Positions 1-5,991 of a DNA stretch of 12,871 nucleotides are shown here, one piece after another. Within the stretch, counting starts at the first letter, position 1; every line of letters begins with the position of its first letter. This DNA is from DATECU01 sp035286745 (lineage in GTDB: Bacteria; Acidobacteriota; Vicinamibacteria; Fen-336). Location of the stretch: positions 1 to 12,871 of the forward strand of contig DATECU010000237.1 in assembly GCA_035286745.1 (NCBI GenBank), written 5' to 3'. A model generated the notes under the pieces. That model was given only the letters and a program-made list of their open reading frames with translations. It made no database searches and was not told the DNA's origin. Both the position numbers and the translations under genes were made by a program.

Positions 1-359
1 GAGGGGCCGACGAGAAGAACATCCTGGGCCTGGCCCGCGCCGTCAACGACCTGGCCGACCGGGCCCGCAACAAGCGGCTCAAGGTCGAGGAGGTCCAGGG
101 CGGCACCTTCACCATCACCAATCCCGGTGTCTTCGGCAGCCTTTTCGGGACCCCCGTCATCAACCAGCCGCAGGTGGCCATTCTGGGGGTGGGGACCATC
201 GAGAAGCGCCCGGTGGTGCGCGACGACGCCATCGCCGTGCGCACCATGGCCTACTTCGCCCTCACCTTCGACCATCGGATCGTGGACGGCTCCGACGCCG
301 ACCGCTTCATGGCCCACATCAAGAAGAGCTTGCAGGAGTTCGACGAATCCGCGCTGTGA
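1..359 (+). CDS. 2-oxoacid dehydrogenase E2 component, C-terminal part (partial)
   Basis: This is the last 118 or so residues of a dihydrolipoamide acyltransferase (E2) of a 2-oxoacid dehydrogenase complex (pyruvate, branched-chain or 2-oxoglutarate type). E2 transfers the acyl group from lipoyl-lysine to CoA. The frame is open from base 3 to the TGA at 357-359. The catalytic-domain signature DHRIVDG (His at 273-275, Asp at 285-287) is the family's active-site HxxxDG motif, and the preceding TFTITNPGVFGS and INQPQVAILGVG segments are typical of the trimer-forming acyltransferase core. The lipoyl and E1/E3-binding domains lie upstream of the window, so the substrate class cannot be decided. 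A lipoate-attachment gene (lipB) follows on the same strand, which fits because E2 needs a lipoyl cofactor. Confidence 0.93.
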   Translation, partial: GADEKNILGLARAVNDLADRARNKRLKVEEVQGGTFTITNPGVFGSLFGTPVINQPQVAILGVGTIEKRPVVRDDAIAVRTMAYFALTFDHRIVDGSDADRFMAHIKKSLQEFDESAL

Positions 360-367
360 TCCGGGGA

Positions 368-410
368 CCGAACGGCAACGCAACCACAGAGGCACGGAGG
401 CACGGAGGCG
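368..410 (+). repeat. dispersed AACCACAGAG-type repeat, copy A
   Basis: A short repeat unit lies between the E2 gene and lipB. It begins CCGAACGGCAACG, continues with the core AACCACAGAG, and ends in two tandem GGCACGGAG units. It aligns with copy C (8025-8068) and copy D (8243-8286, minus strand). The shared skeleton is AACGG, a few bases, AACCACAGA, then GAGGCAC(G/A)GAG. It is not plausibly coding here: the frame through it is only an upstream extension of lipB. Confidence 0.75.
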
Positions 411-431
411 GTCAGCGATCAGCAGTCAGCT
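411..431 (+). repeat. tandem heptamer, three units
   Basis: Three consecutive 7-base units, GTCAGCG, ATCAGCA and GTCAGCT, share the pattern (G/A)TCAGCn. They lie directly between copies A and B of the dispersed repeat. The array is short and imperfect, so it could be chance, but it is in exact register and sits in a cluster of repeat fragments. Confidence 0.5.
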
Positions 432-440
432 ACGGACGCG

Positions 441-465
441 GAACCACAAGGACACGAAGAGCGGA
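441..465 (+). repeat. dispersed AACCACA-type repeat, copy B (degenerate)
   Basis: A shorter relative of the repeat in the same orientation as copy A, about 60 nt downstream. It reads GAACCACAAGGACACGAAGA followed by GCGG. It keeps the AACCACA start and the (A/G)CACGAAG-like unit but lacks the CAGAGGCAC middle. Confidence 0.5.
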
Positions 466-511
466 AGTCGAAGTGCAAGGGACGTCGATCGGCCCGCGCA
501 GGTTGAGCATC

Positions 512-517
512 GAGGGG
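512..517 (+). promoter_or_regulatory. ribosome binding site that decides the lipB start
   Basis: GAGGGG lies 6 nt before the GTG at 524. This favours the GTG over earlier in-frame candidates (ATG 356, GTG 473, TTG 503), the first of which would translate the repeat elements. Confidence 0.55.
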
Positions 518-523
518 CCCGAC

Positions 524-1186
524 GTGCGGCCGCTGAGGGTCCAGCGGCTGGGGCGGATCTCCTACGCCCAGGGCCTTGAGGTCCAGGCCCAGTTGGTGAC
601 CGATCGCCAAGCGGGGGCGATCCCCGACACCCTGCTGCTCCTGGAGCACGACCCGGTCTTCACCCTGGGCCGCAACGCCAAAGAGGAGAACGTGCTCTTT
701 CCCGCCGAGGCTCTGCGGGCCCGCGGCTTCGACGTCTTCGAGAGCGGTCGCGGCGGCGACGTGACCTACCACGGCCCGGGCCAACTGGTCGGCTACCCCA
801 TCCTGGACCTCTCCCCCGACCGCCGCGACGTCCATCGTTATGTGCGGGATTTGGAGGAGGTGATGATCCGCACCTCGGCCGACTACGGCCTGAGCGCCGG
901 CCGGATCCCCGGCCTCACCGGCTGCTGGCTGGGAGAGGACAAGATCGGGGCCATCGGCGTGCGCATCGCCCGCTGGGTGACCTCCCACGGCTTCGCCTTC
1001 AACGTGACCACCGACCTCACGCCCTTCCGGATGATCGTCCCCTGCGGGATCAGGAATCGAGGCGTGACCAGCCTGGAGCACAAGCTCGGCCGTCCCGTCG
1101 CGCTGGCCGAGGTGATGGACCGCATCACCGCCCACTTCGCCACCGTGCTCGAACGACAGGTCGAGCCGCCGCTAGCCGGCGGCTGA
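524..1186 (+). CDS. lipB: lipoyl(octanoyl) transferase LipB
   Basis: LipB moves an octanoyl group from octanoyl-ACP onto the lipoyl-domain lysine of E2 and GcvH proteins in the cytoplasm, the first step of endogenous lipoate assembly. From GTG 524 the protein has 220 residues, the usual family length. Visible signatures are RGGDVTYHGPGQ (residues about 76-87), KIGAIGVRI with the conserved active-site Lys at about 140, and IVPCGI with the acyl-thioester Cys at about 174. The family motifs at the N-terminus (RPLRVQRLGRISYAQGLEVQ) begin right at this start. The frame stays open back to 356, but that extension runs through repeat copies A and B and is unlikely to be translated. LipB follows an E2 gene on the same strand, so its product probably serves that complex. 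Its last 15 nt overlap the 3' end of the convergent GAF gene. Confidence 0.95.
   Translation: MRPLRVQRLGRISYAQGLEVQAQLVTDRQAGAIPDTLLLLEHDPVFTLGRNAKEENVLFPAEALRARGFDVFESGRGGDVTYHGPGQLVGYPILDLSPDRRDVHRYVRDLEEVMIRTSADYGLSAGRIPGLTGCWLGEDKIGAIGVRIARWVTSHGFAFNVTTDLTPFRMIVPCGIRNRGVTSLEHKLGRPVALAEVMDRITAHFATVLERQVEPPLAGG
1164..1184. terminator. candidate hairpin at the convergent lipB/GAF gene ends
   Basis: AGCCGCCG, a 5-nt loop CTAGC, then CGGCGGCT makes a perfect 8-bp stem. It starts inside the last codons of lipB and reaches the first base of its TGA stop; the TAG stop of the opposing GAF gene lies in the loop. There is no T-tract on either side, so intrinsic termination is unproven. It may serve as a bidirectional stop or transcript 3' end, or it may be a chance product of GC-rich alanine/glycine codons. 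Confidence 0.4.
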
Positions 1187-2200
1187 GCGGCGAGCCTCTG
1201 CGAACAGGCGGGCGTTGCGCAGGGCCACCACCAGGAACTCGGCCAGCGTCTCGCCGGCCGCCACGTCGTCCAGACCGAAGTGCCCGGGCTCTTCGCTCTG
1301 GAGGTCGATGGCACCTACCGCCTCACCGTCTTCGAGCAGCGGGATCACCATCTCGGAGCGGGTCGACTCCACGTCCGCGTGGTAGTCGGGATCCACCGCC
1401 ACCTCCGGCACCACCTGCGGGGCCTTGGTCCGTAAGGCGCGGCCGATCACACCCCGCACCGGCCCCTGGGTCCGGCCGGCGCTCCGCCGGTCGATGCCCT
1501 GCCGGCCGGCCCAGCGCCCCACCAGGACCCCCTCGTGGTCCAACACCACCACCGCCGCGAAGGTGTGGTTCATGCGCGCCCGAATGGTGTCGGCGGCTTC
1601 CTGCAGCAAACGCTCCGGCTCCAGCACCGAAGCCAGCCGGCGGGCCACCGAGTTGAGCAGGCCGAGCTGGTCGGCCCGGCGCTGGCTCCCGGCCTCGGAC
1701 TTGCGGAGCGCCTCGTTGGCGCGGGCCAGCTCCCGGGCTCGCTCGGCGGCCTGGGCGGCTTGCTCCTGGGCCTCGACCAGCCGCCTCCCGGCCTCCTCCT
1801 CTTGAGCGGCCAGCAGCACTTCCAGCCGCCTGTCCCCCAACTCGTTAAGGGCGAGCAGGGCATCCGCCAGCTCCCGGGCCCCCGGACAGGCCCTGAGCAG
1901 GAAGGGCAGACAGCAGCGGTCGAAGAGCCGGATGCCGGCGGCTTGCCGCTTCAGGCTCTCCCCGGCCTGAGCGGCTTCCGAAGCACTCACCGCGTCTTCC
2001 GCCAGCAGCTCCTCAGGCTCGCCCCGGGAGAGTCCGCCGAGCAGTCGGTCCACCTCCTCGACGCAACGCTTCCTGCCGTCGGACTCGGGCGCAGCGTCGG
2101 ACTCCACCAGCGCCAGGTACCAGGCCTGTGCCAGGTCGGCCCGCTGCGAATCGAGGAAGGCCGCCACCTGCTGCAAGGAACGGGCAAAGGGCGAGATCAT
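1172..2200 (-). CDS. stand-alone GAF-domain protein with helical N-terminal domain
   Basis: A 342-residue soluble protein of unknown function. Residues 1 to about 130 are predicted helical, with an early AQAWYLALVE segment and a cluster of cysteines (Cys96, Cys97 and Cys105); this loosely resembles the N-terminal helical domain of RsbR-type or kinase-associated sensors. Residues about 130-180 are Glu/Ala/Arg-rich and likely a coiled coil. Residues about 180-335 form a GAF domain, with FAAVVVLD, GVIGRALRTKAPQVVPEV, SEMVIPLLEDGEAVGAIDLQS and a closing helix ALRNARLF. No kinase, GGDEF, phosphatase or DNA-binding domain follows. The ATG at 2200 overlaps the menG stop as ATGA, with GGAG just upstream, so its translation is probably coupled to menG. 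The frame is open further upstream but only as a shadow of menG. A sensory or redox role in quinone metabolism is inference from position. Confidence 0.8.
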   Translation of the reverse strand: MISPFARSLQQVAAFLDSQRADLAQAWYLALVESDAAPESDGRKRCVEEVDRLLGGLSRGEPEELLAEDAVSASEAAQAGESLKRQAAGIRLFDRCCLPFLLRACPGARELADALLALNELGDRRLEVLLAAQEEEAGRRLVEAQEQAAQAAERARELARANEALRKSEAGSQRRADQLGLLNSVARRLASVLEPERLLQEAADTIRARMNHTFAAVVVLDHEGVLVGRWAGRQGIDRRSAGRTQGPVRGVIGRALRTKAPQVVPEVAVDPDYHADVESTRSEMVIPLLEDGEAVGAIDLQSEEPGHFGLDDVAAGETLAEFLVVALRNARLFAEARRSAAG

Positions 2201-2943
2201 GGTCTCCGGTCTCCGCTGTGCAGGTGGGCGATCCCCGCCGTCAGGGGTCGGGAGCGGACATCCCCGAAGCCGGCGCGGCTCATCATCTCGCGGAAGGCCG
2301 CGGGATCGGGGAACTTGCCGACCGAAGCCGGCAGGTACGAGTAGGCGCCGCGGTCGCCGCTCACCAGTCCGCCCAGCCGGGGCAGCACCCACCCGAAGTA
2401 CAGGCGATAGACGCGGCCCGCAAGCCCCGGCGGCATCGAGAACTCCAGCACCACCAACCGGCCCCCCGGTCGAAGCACGCGGCTGACTTCGCGAAGCGCG
2501 GCCGAAGGGTCGCCCACGTTGCGAATGCCGAACGCCACCATGGCCCCGTCAAAGGTGCCGGCCCGCAGGGGCAGCCTCTCGGCATCCCCCGCCAACACAG
2601 AACCTCGCCCGGCTCCAACCCGCCGCGTCAGCTTGGCTGCGCCCCGAGTCAGCATCGCCTCCGAGAGGTCGATGCCCACGCCGCGATGGCGCGGGTCGCG
2701 GCCCAGGGCCTCGATCAGCAGATCGGCGGTTCCGGTGCACAGGTCCAACACCCGGGAGCCGGGTGGCAGCGCCAGTTGGTTCACGCAAGCACGCCGCCAG
2801 CGCACGTCGGTGCCGCCCGACAGCAGGCGGTTCAGCAGATCGTAGCGGGGTGCGATGCGGTCGAACATGGCGCGCACCGCCAGCTTCTCGGGGGCGCCGG
2901 CGGTGGGCAAGGAAGCAGGCATCAGGATTTCGCTGGCCGCCAT
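2197..2943 (-). CDS. menG: demethylmenaquinone methyltransferase (UbiE/MenG family)
   Basis: SAM-dependent C-methyltransferase for the last step of menaquinone synthesis, demethylmenaquinone to menaquinone. It is 248 residues, the normal length. Family signatures in order: MFDRIAPRYDLLNRLLS (26-42), TDVRWRR, SAM-binding motif I VLDLCTGTADLL (65-76), acidic residue Asp92 in VGIDLSEAML, GDAERLPL (119-126), FGIRNV (138-143), RVLRPGGRLVVLEFS (155-169) and YSYLPASVGKFP (201-212). UbiE enzymes can also act in ubiquinone synthesis, but the surrounding mqn genes point to menaquinone. It is third in the mqnX-mqnP-menG-GAF operon, 19 nt after mqnP. The ATG at 2943 has no clear ribosome binding site; instead a TATAAT lies in the gap just upstream, so a short-leader or leaderless transcript is possible. 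A second Met at residue 8 is an alternative start. Confidence 0.95.
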   Translation of the reverse strand: MAASEILMPASLPTAGAPEKLAVRAMFDRIAPRYDLLNRLLSGGTDVRWRRACVNQLALPPGSRVLDLCTGTADLLIEALGRDPRHRGVGIDLSEAMLTRGAAKLTRRVGAGRGSVLAGDAERLPLRAGTFDGAMVAFGIRNVGDPSAALREVSRVLRPGGRLVVLEFSMPPGLAGRVYRLYFGWVLPRLGGLVSGDRGAYSYLPASVGKFPDPAAFREMMSRAGFGDVRSRPLTAGIAHLHSGDRRP

Positions 2944-2953
2944 GGGGACGGTG

Positions 2954-2959
2954 ATTATA
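2954..2959 (-). promoter_or_regulatory. possible -10 box for menG inside the operon
   Basis: A perfect TATAAT on the minus strand lies in the 19-nt gap between the mqnP stop and the menG ATG. Its end is 10 nt from the ATG, so a start site about 7 nt downstream would leave only a 3-4 nt leader. I see no convincing -35 at 16-18 bp. An AT-rich hexamer like this stands out in such GC-rich DNA, but chance is possible. Confidence 0.3.
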
Positions 2960-2962
2960 GCG

Positions 2963-3823
2963 TCAGGCCAGTGCCAGCGCCGCCAGGGTGACGGCGAGGT
3001 AGCCCAGGCTGATCCAACCGTTGACGGTGAAGAAGGCGGCGTTCACCCTCGAGAGGTCGTCCGCCTTGACCAGGGAGTGCTCATAGACCAGCAGCAGGGC
3101 CACCGCAAGTACTCCCGGAAGGTAGACGACGTGAAGCGACTCCACCAGAAACAGGGCCGCCAGCAGGGCCACCGCCGCCAGGTGAAAGACCCGGGCCAGG
3201 GTGAGAGCCCGGGCCACCCCCAGCCGCGCCGGGAGGGAGTGCAGGCCCGACGCCCGGTCGAAGTCGGCGTCCTGGCAGGAGTAGATGGTGTCGAAGCCAG
3301 CCACCCAGAAGAGCACCGCCCCGGCCAGGATCAGGGGCGATGGAGCCAAGGCCCCCCGGACGGCGAGCCAAGCCCCCAAGGGAGCCATGCTCAGGGCCAG
3401 ACCCAGCACCAGATGCGAGACCGCGGTGAAGCGTTTGGTGTAGGAGTAGCCGAAGACGATCAGAAGCGCCAGCGGCGACAGGGACAGGCAGAGAGGGTTG
3501 AGCATGGCCGCCGCCCCCACCAGCACCGCGGCCGACAGCAGGACGAAGCCCCAGACCTCGGCCCGCGAGAGCACCCCTCGCGGCAGCTCCCTCCCGGCGG
3601 TGCGCGGGTTTTCGGCGTCGATCGTCTGGTCCGCCAAACGGTTGAAGCCCATGGCCGCGCTGCGCGCCCCCACCATGGCCACCAGAATCCAGAAGACCTG
3701 GCTCCACCGGAAGCCCGATCGGGCGGCCAGCGCCGCCGAGCTCAGGGCAAAGGGGAAGGCGAAGACGGAGTGGGAAAGCTTGATCATCCGGCCGTAGCTG
3801 GTGGCCCGCGCCAGCAGGGTCAA
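2963..3823 (-). CDS. mqnP: UbiA-family prenyltransferase, MqnP type
   Basis: Integral-membrane prenyltransferase that most likely attaches the polyprenyl tail to 1,4-dihydroxy-6-naphthoate in the futalosine route (MqnP role). It has 286 residues from TTG 3823. Both Asp-rich Mg/diphosphate-binding motifs are intact: NRLADQTIDAENPRT (61-75; Asp65, Asp69) and DTIYSCQDADFDRASGLHS (178-196; Asp178, Asp185, Asp189). Several hydrophobic segments (about 45-60, 90-106, 112-126, 138-155, 165-178, 215-230, 236-248 and 268-286) fit the multi-helix UbiA fold. The TTG shares four bases (TTGA) with the mqnX stop and has GGAG 7 nt upstream. The next Met (3787) would remove the conserved residues before MIKLSHSVFAFPFAL. 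Alternative: a 4-hydroxybenzoate prenyltransferase, which UbiA sequences alone do not exclude. Confidence 0.92.
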   Translation of the reverse strand: MTLLARATSYGRMIKLSHSVFAFPFALSSAALAARSGFRWSQVFWILVAMVGARSAAMGFNRLADQTIDAENPRTAGRELPRGVLSRAEVWGFVLLSAAVLVGAAAMLNPLCLSLSPLALLIVFGYSYTKRFTAVSHLVLGLALSMAPLGAWLAVRGALAPSPLILAGAVLFWVAGFDTIYSCQDADFDRASGLHSLPARLGVARALTLARVFHLAAVALLAALFLVESLHVVYLPGVLAVALLLVYEHSLVKADDLSRVNAAFFTVNGWISLGYLAVTLAALALA

Positions 3824-4998
3824 GGCCGGACTCCGACCGTCATGGCTTCGCCCGAGAGCAGGAAGCCGAGGGGGTCCCTGAGTCCAGGGGCAGCGGCGGC
3901 GAAGGCGAGCACGGCGCGCTTGCCGGGCTCCAGGGTGCCGAGGTCGGAACGGCCCAGCGCCTCGGCGCCGGCGGCGGTGGCCATGCCCACCAGGAGGGCT
4001 GGGTCGAGGTCGGGAAACGCACGGTGCAGGAGCGCGGCGTCGTCGAGGACGTTCAGGCTCTCGGCGCTGCCCAGGCTGTCGGTGCCCAGGCACAGACGAG
4101 CGCCAGCGGCCAGCAGCCCGGTAACCGGGGGCAGGCCCAGGCCGAGGTTGCGGTTGCTGCGCGGGCAGAGGACGACCCGCACGCCGCGGCGAGCCAGCAG
4201 GTCCCAATCGTCAGCCGTCGTCTGGACGCAGTGGACTGCCAGCAGCCCCGGCGCCAGCACGCCCAGGGAATCAAGGTACTGGACCGGGCTCCTGGCGGGC
4301 GGCTCGAAGCCGATCCCGGCCAGTCCCCGCCGGGCCAAGAACCCAGGCCACTCACCGTCACCGGAGGCCAGGAAACGCGTCTCGGCGACCGACTCGGCAA
4401 GATGGACCGACGCCGGCCCCCCGCGCGCTCTCAGCCCCTCGAACAGCCGGGGCGAGACCGAGTGGGGGCCGTGGGCAGCCAGGCGAACGCGAGTCTGGTG
4501 TCCCTTGCTCTCCGTTAGGCGCCGGTCGGCCCAGCCGAGGATCTCGTCGGCCTGCGCCGGATCCCAGCCCAGCACTTCCAGGAACACGCTCGCCTCGAGT
4601 CCACAAGCGTCGAGGAGGTCGAGGTGGGCCAGCGTGTTCGAAGTGTCCCCAACCGCGGCGGTGCCTGACGCCAGGAGGCCGGCGATGGCGCCACTCGCCC
4701 GCGCCCGGATCTCCTCGGGTGGTGTGCCGCGAGCCGCCACCACCGCCTCGATCCAGGTCACGAAGCCCTGCTCCCCCAACGTCCGCAGGTGCCCGAGATG
4801 CGAAAGCTCCAGGTGGGTGTGGGCGTTCACCAGCGCAGGCAAGAGCACACCGTCGCCCAGATCCTCCACCGGCTCGCGGGGCGCCGAACCGAACCGTCCC
4901 ACCGAGACGATGCGACCTCCCTCGACCACGACGCAACCGTCCGCGATCGGCGGAAGCGTCGCCGGAACCACCCAGGAGGCTCTGAGAACCGTGGCCAA
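3820..4998 (-). CDS. mqnX: amidohydrolase, probable aminodeoxyfutalosine deaminase (MqnX type)
   Basis: A 392-residue metal-dependent hydrolase of the ATZ/TRZ-like amidohydrolase family. The metal ligands are visible: HTH in NAHTHLELS (His60, His62), His199 and Glu202 in VHLAES, His256 in AVHCVQ, and Asp307 in LGTDSLGS. CPRSNRNLGLG (278-288) is typical of the nucleoside-deaminase-like subgroup. In this setting the best guess is deamination of 6-amino-6-deoxyfutalosine to futalosine in the cytoplasm. The function call rests on family plus context; a chlorohydrolase or adenosine/guanine deaminase-like enzyme cannot be excluded from sequence alone. The start is TTG at 4998, placing the usual N-terminal beta-strand segment at residues 3-34; I find no ribosome binding site or upstream ATG in frame. 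It heads the mqnX-mqnP-menG-GAF operon and is divergent from the TPR gene. Confidence 0.85.
   Translation of the reverse strand: MATVLRASWVVPATLPPIADGCVVVEGGRIVSVGRFGSAPREPVEDLGDGVLLPALVNAHTHLELSHLGHLRTLGEQGFVTWIEAVVAARGTPPEEIRARASGAIAGLLASGTAAVGDTSNTLAHLDLLDACGLEASVFLEVLGWDPAQADEILGWADRRLTESKGHQTRVRLAAHGPHSVSPRLFEGLRARGGPASVHLAESVAETRFLASGDGEWPGFLARRGLAGIGFEPPARSPVQYLDSLGVLAPGLLAVHCVQTTADDWDLLARRGVRVVLCPRSNRNLGLGLPPVTGLLAAGARLCLGTDSLGSAESLNVLDDAALLHRAFPDLDPALLVGMATAAGAEALGRSDLGTLEPGKRAVLAFAAAAPGLRDPLGFLLSGEAMTVGVRP
3831..3834 (-). promoter_or_regulatory. ribosome binding site that supports the mqnP TTG start
   Basis: GGAG on the minus strand, 7 nt before TTG 3823, lies inside the last codons of mqnX. 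It supports the unusual TTG over the downstream ATG at 3787. Confidence 0.5.
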
Positions 4999-5054
4999 AA
5001 CGCGTGATTCTACTTCAGTTCGACTATAATCCCCGGGTTCTCAGGGAGCCCCTC
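4999..5054. promoter_or_regulatory. divergent promoter region between mqnX and the TPR gene
   Basis: This 56-nt gap is notably AT-rich for the window. On the plus strand a perfect TATAAT at 5025-5030 sits about 25 nt before the TPR gene's ATG, with ribosome binding site GGGAG at 5044-5048 and a 6-nt spacer. A -35 match is weak (GTGATT at 5004-5009, only 15 bp spacing). On the minus strand TAGAAT (5012-5007) could be the -10 for mqnX; it would start transcription within a few bases of the TTG at 4998. Opposing promoters this close would overlap, so expression of the two units may be linked. Confidence 0.4.
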
Positions 5055-5984
5055 ATGTCGATCAAGACCGCCGTCCTTGCACTCGCCGTGCTCGGTCTCG
5101 CCCGCCCCGCGGCCACTCAGGACTGGAAGGGAATGGGCCGCATGGCCGGCAAGGTCATGGATGCGGACGGCAAGCCCATCGCCGACGTCGGCATCACGTT
5201 CGCGCTTTCCGGCCGAGGCGGCACTTCCGGGAAGACCGACAAGAAGGGGCAGTGGGCCCTGGACGGTATCGCGGCCGGCGTCTGGGCCCTCGACTTCACC
5301 GCCCCCGGCTTCCTGAGCAAGCGGATCTCGGTGCCTCTGCCCAGCGAGGTCACCCGCATCCCGCCGGTCGAGGTGAAGCTCGACAAGCCCGCCGGTCCTC
5401 CCCCTGAACTGATGGCTGCCCTGAACGCGGGTGACGCTTCCTTCAAGGCCGGTCGTTATGCGGAAGCCCGCGCCGAGTACGAAAAGGCCCTGGCCGACCC
5501 GAGCGTGCAAACCGCCGAGGCCGCGGTGCGGGTGAACCTGCACCGGCAGATCGCCTTCTGCCTGAGCCGCGAGAAGAACTACCCGCAGGAGCTCGAGCAC
5601 CTGCAAGCCATCCTCGACCTGGAACCCCAGAACACCGACGTCAAGATGCTGCTGGCCAGCGAGGCCATCGAGGGTGACCTGATCGACAAGGCGGTAGCGG
5701 TGCTGGCCACCGTGAGCGATGCGGCGGTGACCAGCCCCGACATCTTCTACAACATCGGCGTCTCCTTCCGGAACAAGGACAAGGCCGACGCCGCCATCGT
5801 CTATTTCAGCAAGGCGGTGACCCTGGACCCCAAGTACGCCGACGGCTACTTCCAGCGCGCCCTCACCTACTTCGGCCAGCAGAAGGTCGCCGAGGCCAAG
5901 GCGGATTTCCGCAAGGTGGTGGAGCTGGCGCCTGACGGTGCCGAAGGCCAGACCGCCAAGAAGGCCCTGGAGCAACTGCAGTAG
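5055..5984 (+). CDS. secreted protein with carboxypeptidase-regulatory-like domain and TPR repeats
   Basis: A 309-residue protein with a likely signal peptide (MSIKTAVLALAVLGLARPAA, probable cleavage around residues 20-22). Residues about 28-110 look like a carboxypeptidase regulatory-like beta-sandwich: GKVMDADGKPIADVGITF, TDKKGQWALDGIAAGVWAL, FTAPGFLSKR. Residues about 118-309 carry TPR-type helix pairs: AGDASFKAGRYAEARAEYEKAL, HRQIAFCLSREKNYPQELEHL, FYNIGVSFRNKDKADAAIVYFSKA and YFQRALTYFGQQKVAEAKADF. It probably acts as an envelope scaffold for protein-protein contacts; the partner is unknown. I chose ATG 5055 over the in-frame ATG at 5004 because it has a good ribosome binding site and begins the signal peptide. 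The S9 peptidase starts 7 nt downstream, so the two are likely co-translated. This domain pairing is, as I recall, common in Acidobacteriota. Confidence 0.85.
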   Translation: MSIKTAVLALAVLGLARPAATQDWKGMGRMAGKVMDADGKPIADVGITFALSGRGGTSGKTDKKGQWALDGIAAGVWALDFTAPGFLSKRISVPLPSEVTRIPPVEVKLDKPAGPPPELMAALNAGDASFKAGRYAEARAEYEKALADPSVQTAEAAVRVNLHRQIAFCLSREKNYPQELEHLQAILDLEPQNTDVKMLLASEAIEGDLIDKAVAVLATVSDAAVTSPDIFYNIGVSFRNKDKADAAIVYFSKAVTLDPKYADGYFQRALTYFGQQKVAEAKADFRKVVELAPDGAEGQTAKKALEQLQ

Positions 5985-5991
5985 GACTCCG

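Noticed and set aside
368..465. CRISPR-like array from the repeated units
   Set aside because: Copies are few and imperfect, with no regular spacers and no cas genes; similar units occur singly elsewhere in the window.
356..523. ATG 356 as the lipB start, overlapping the E2 stop
   Set aside because: The extension translates repeat copies A and B and the heptamers; family similarity begins at about 524, where a GAGGGG ribosome binding site fits.
419..1135. A 238-codon minus-strand frame opposite lipB
   Set aside because: Antisense shadow: lipB has all catalytic motifs, while this frame is His/Gly/Ala/Asp-rich and unlike any family I know.
2855..5029. A 724-codon open frame on the plus strand
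   Set aside because: It lies opposite menG, mqnP and mqnX, which all have intact family motifs. Its translation is Arg/Pro/Gly/Gln-rich with no recognisable domain; long antisense frames are expected at this GC.
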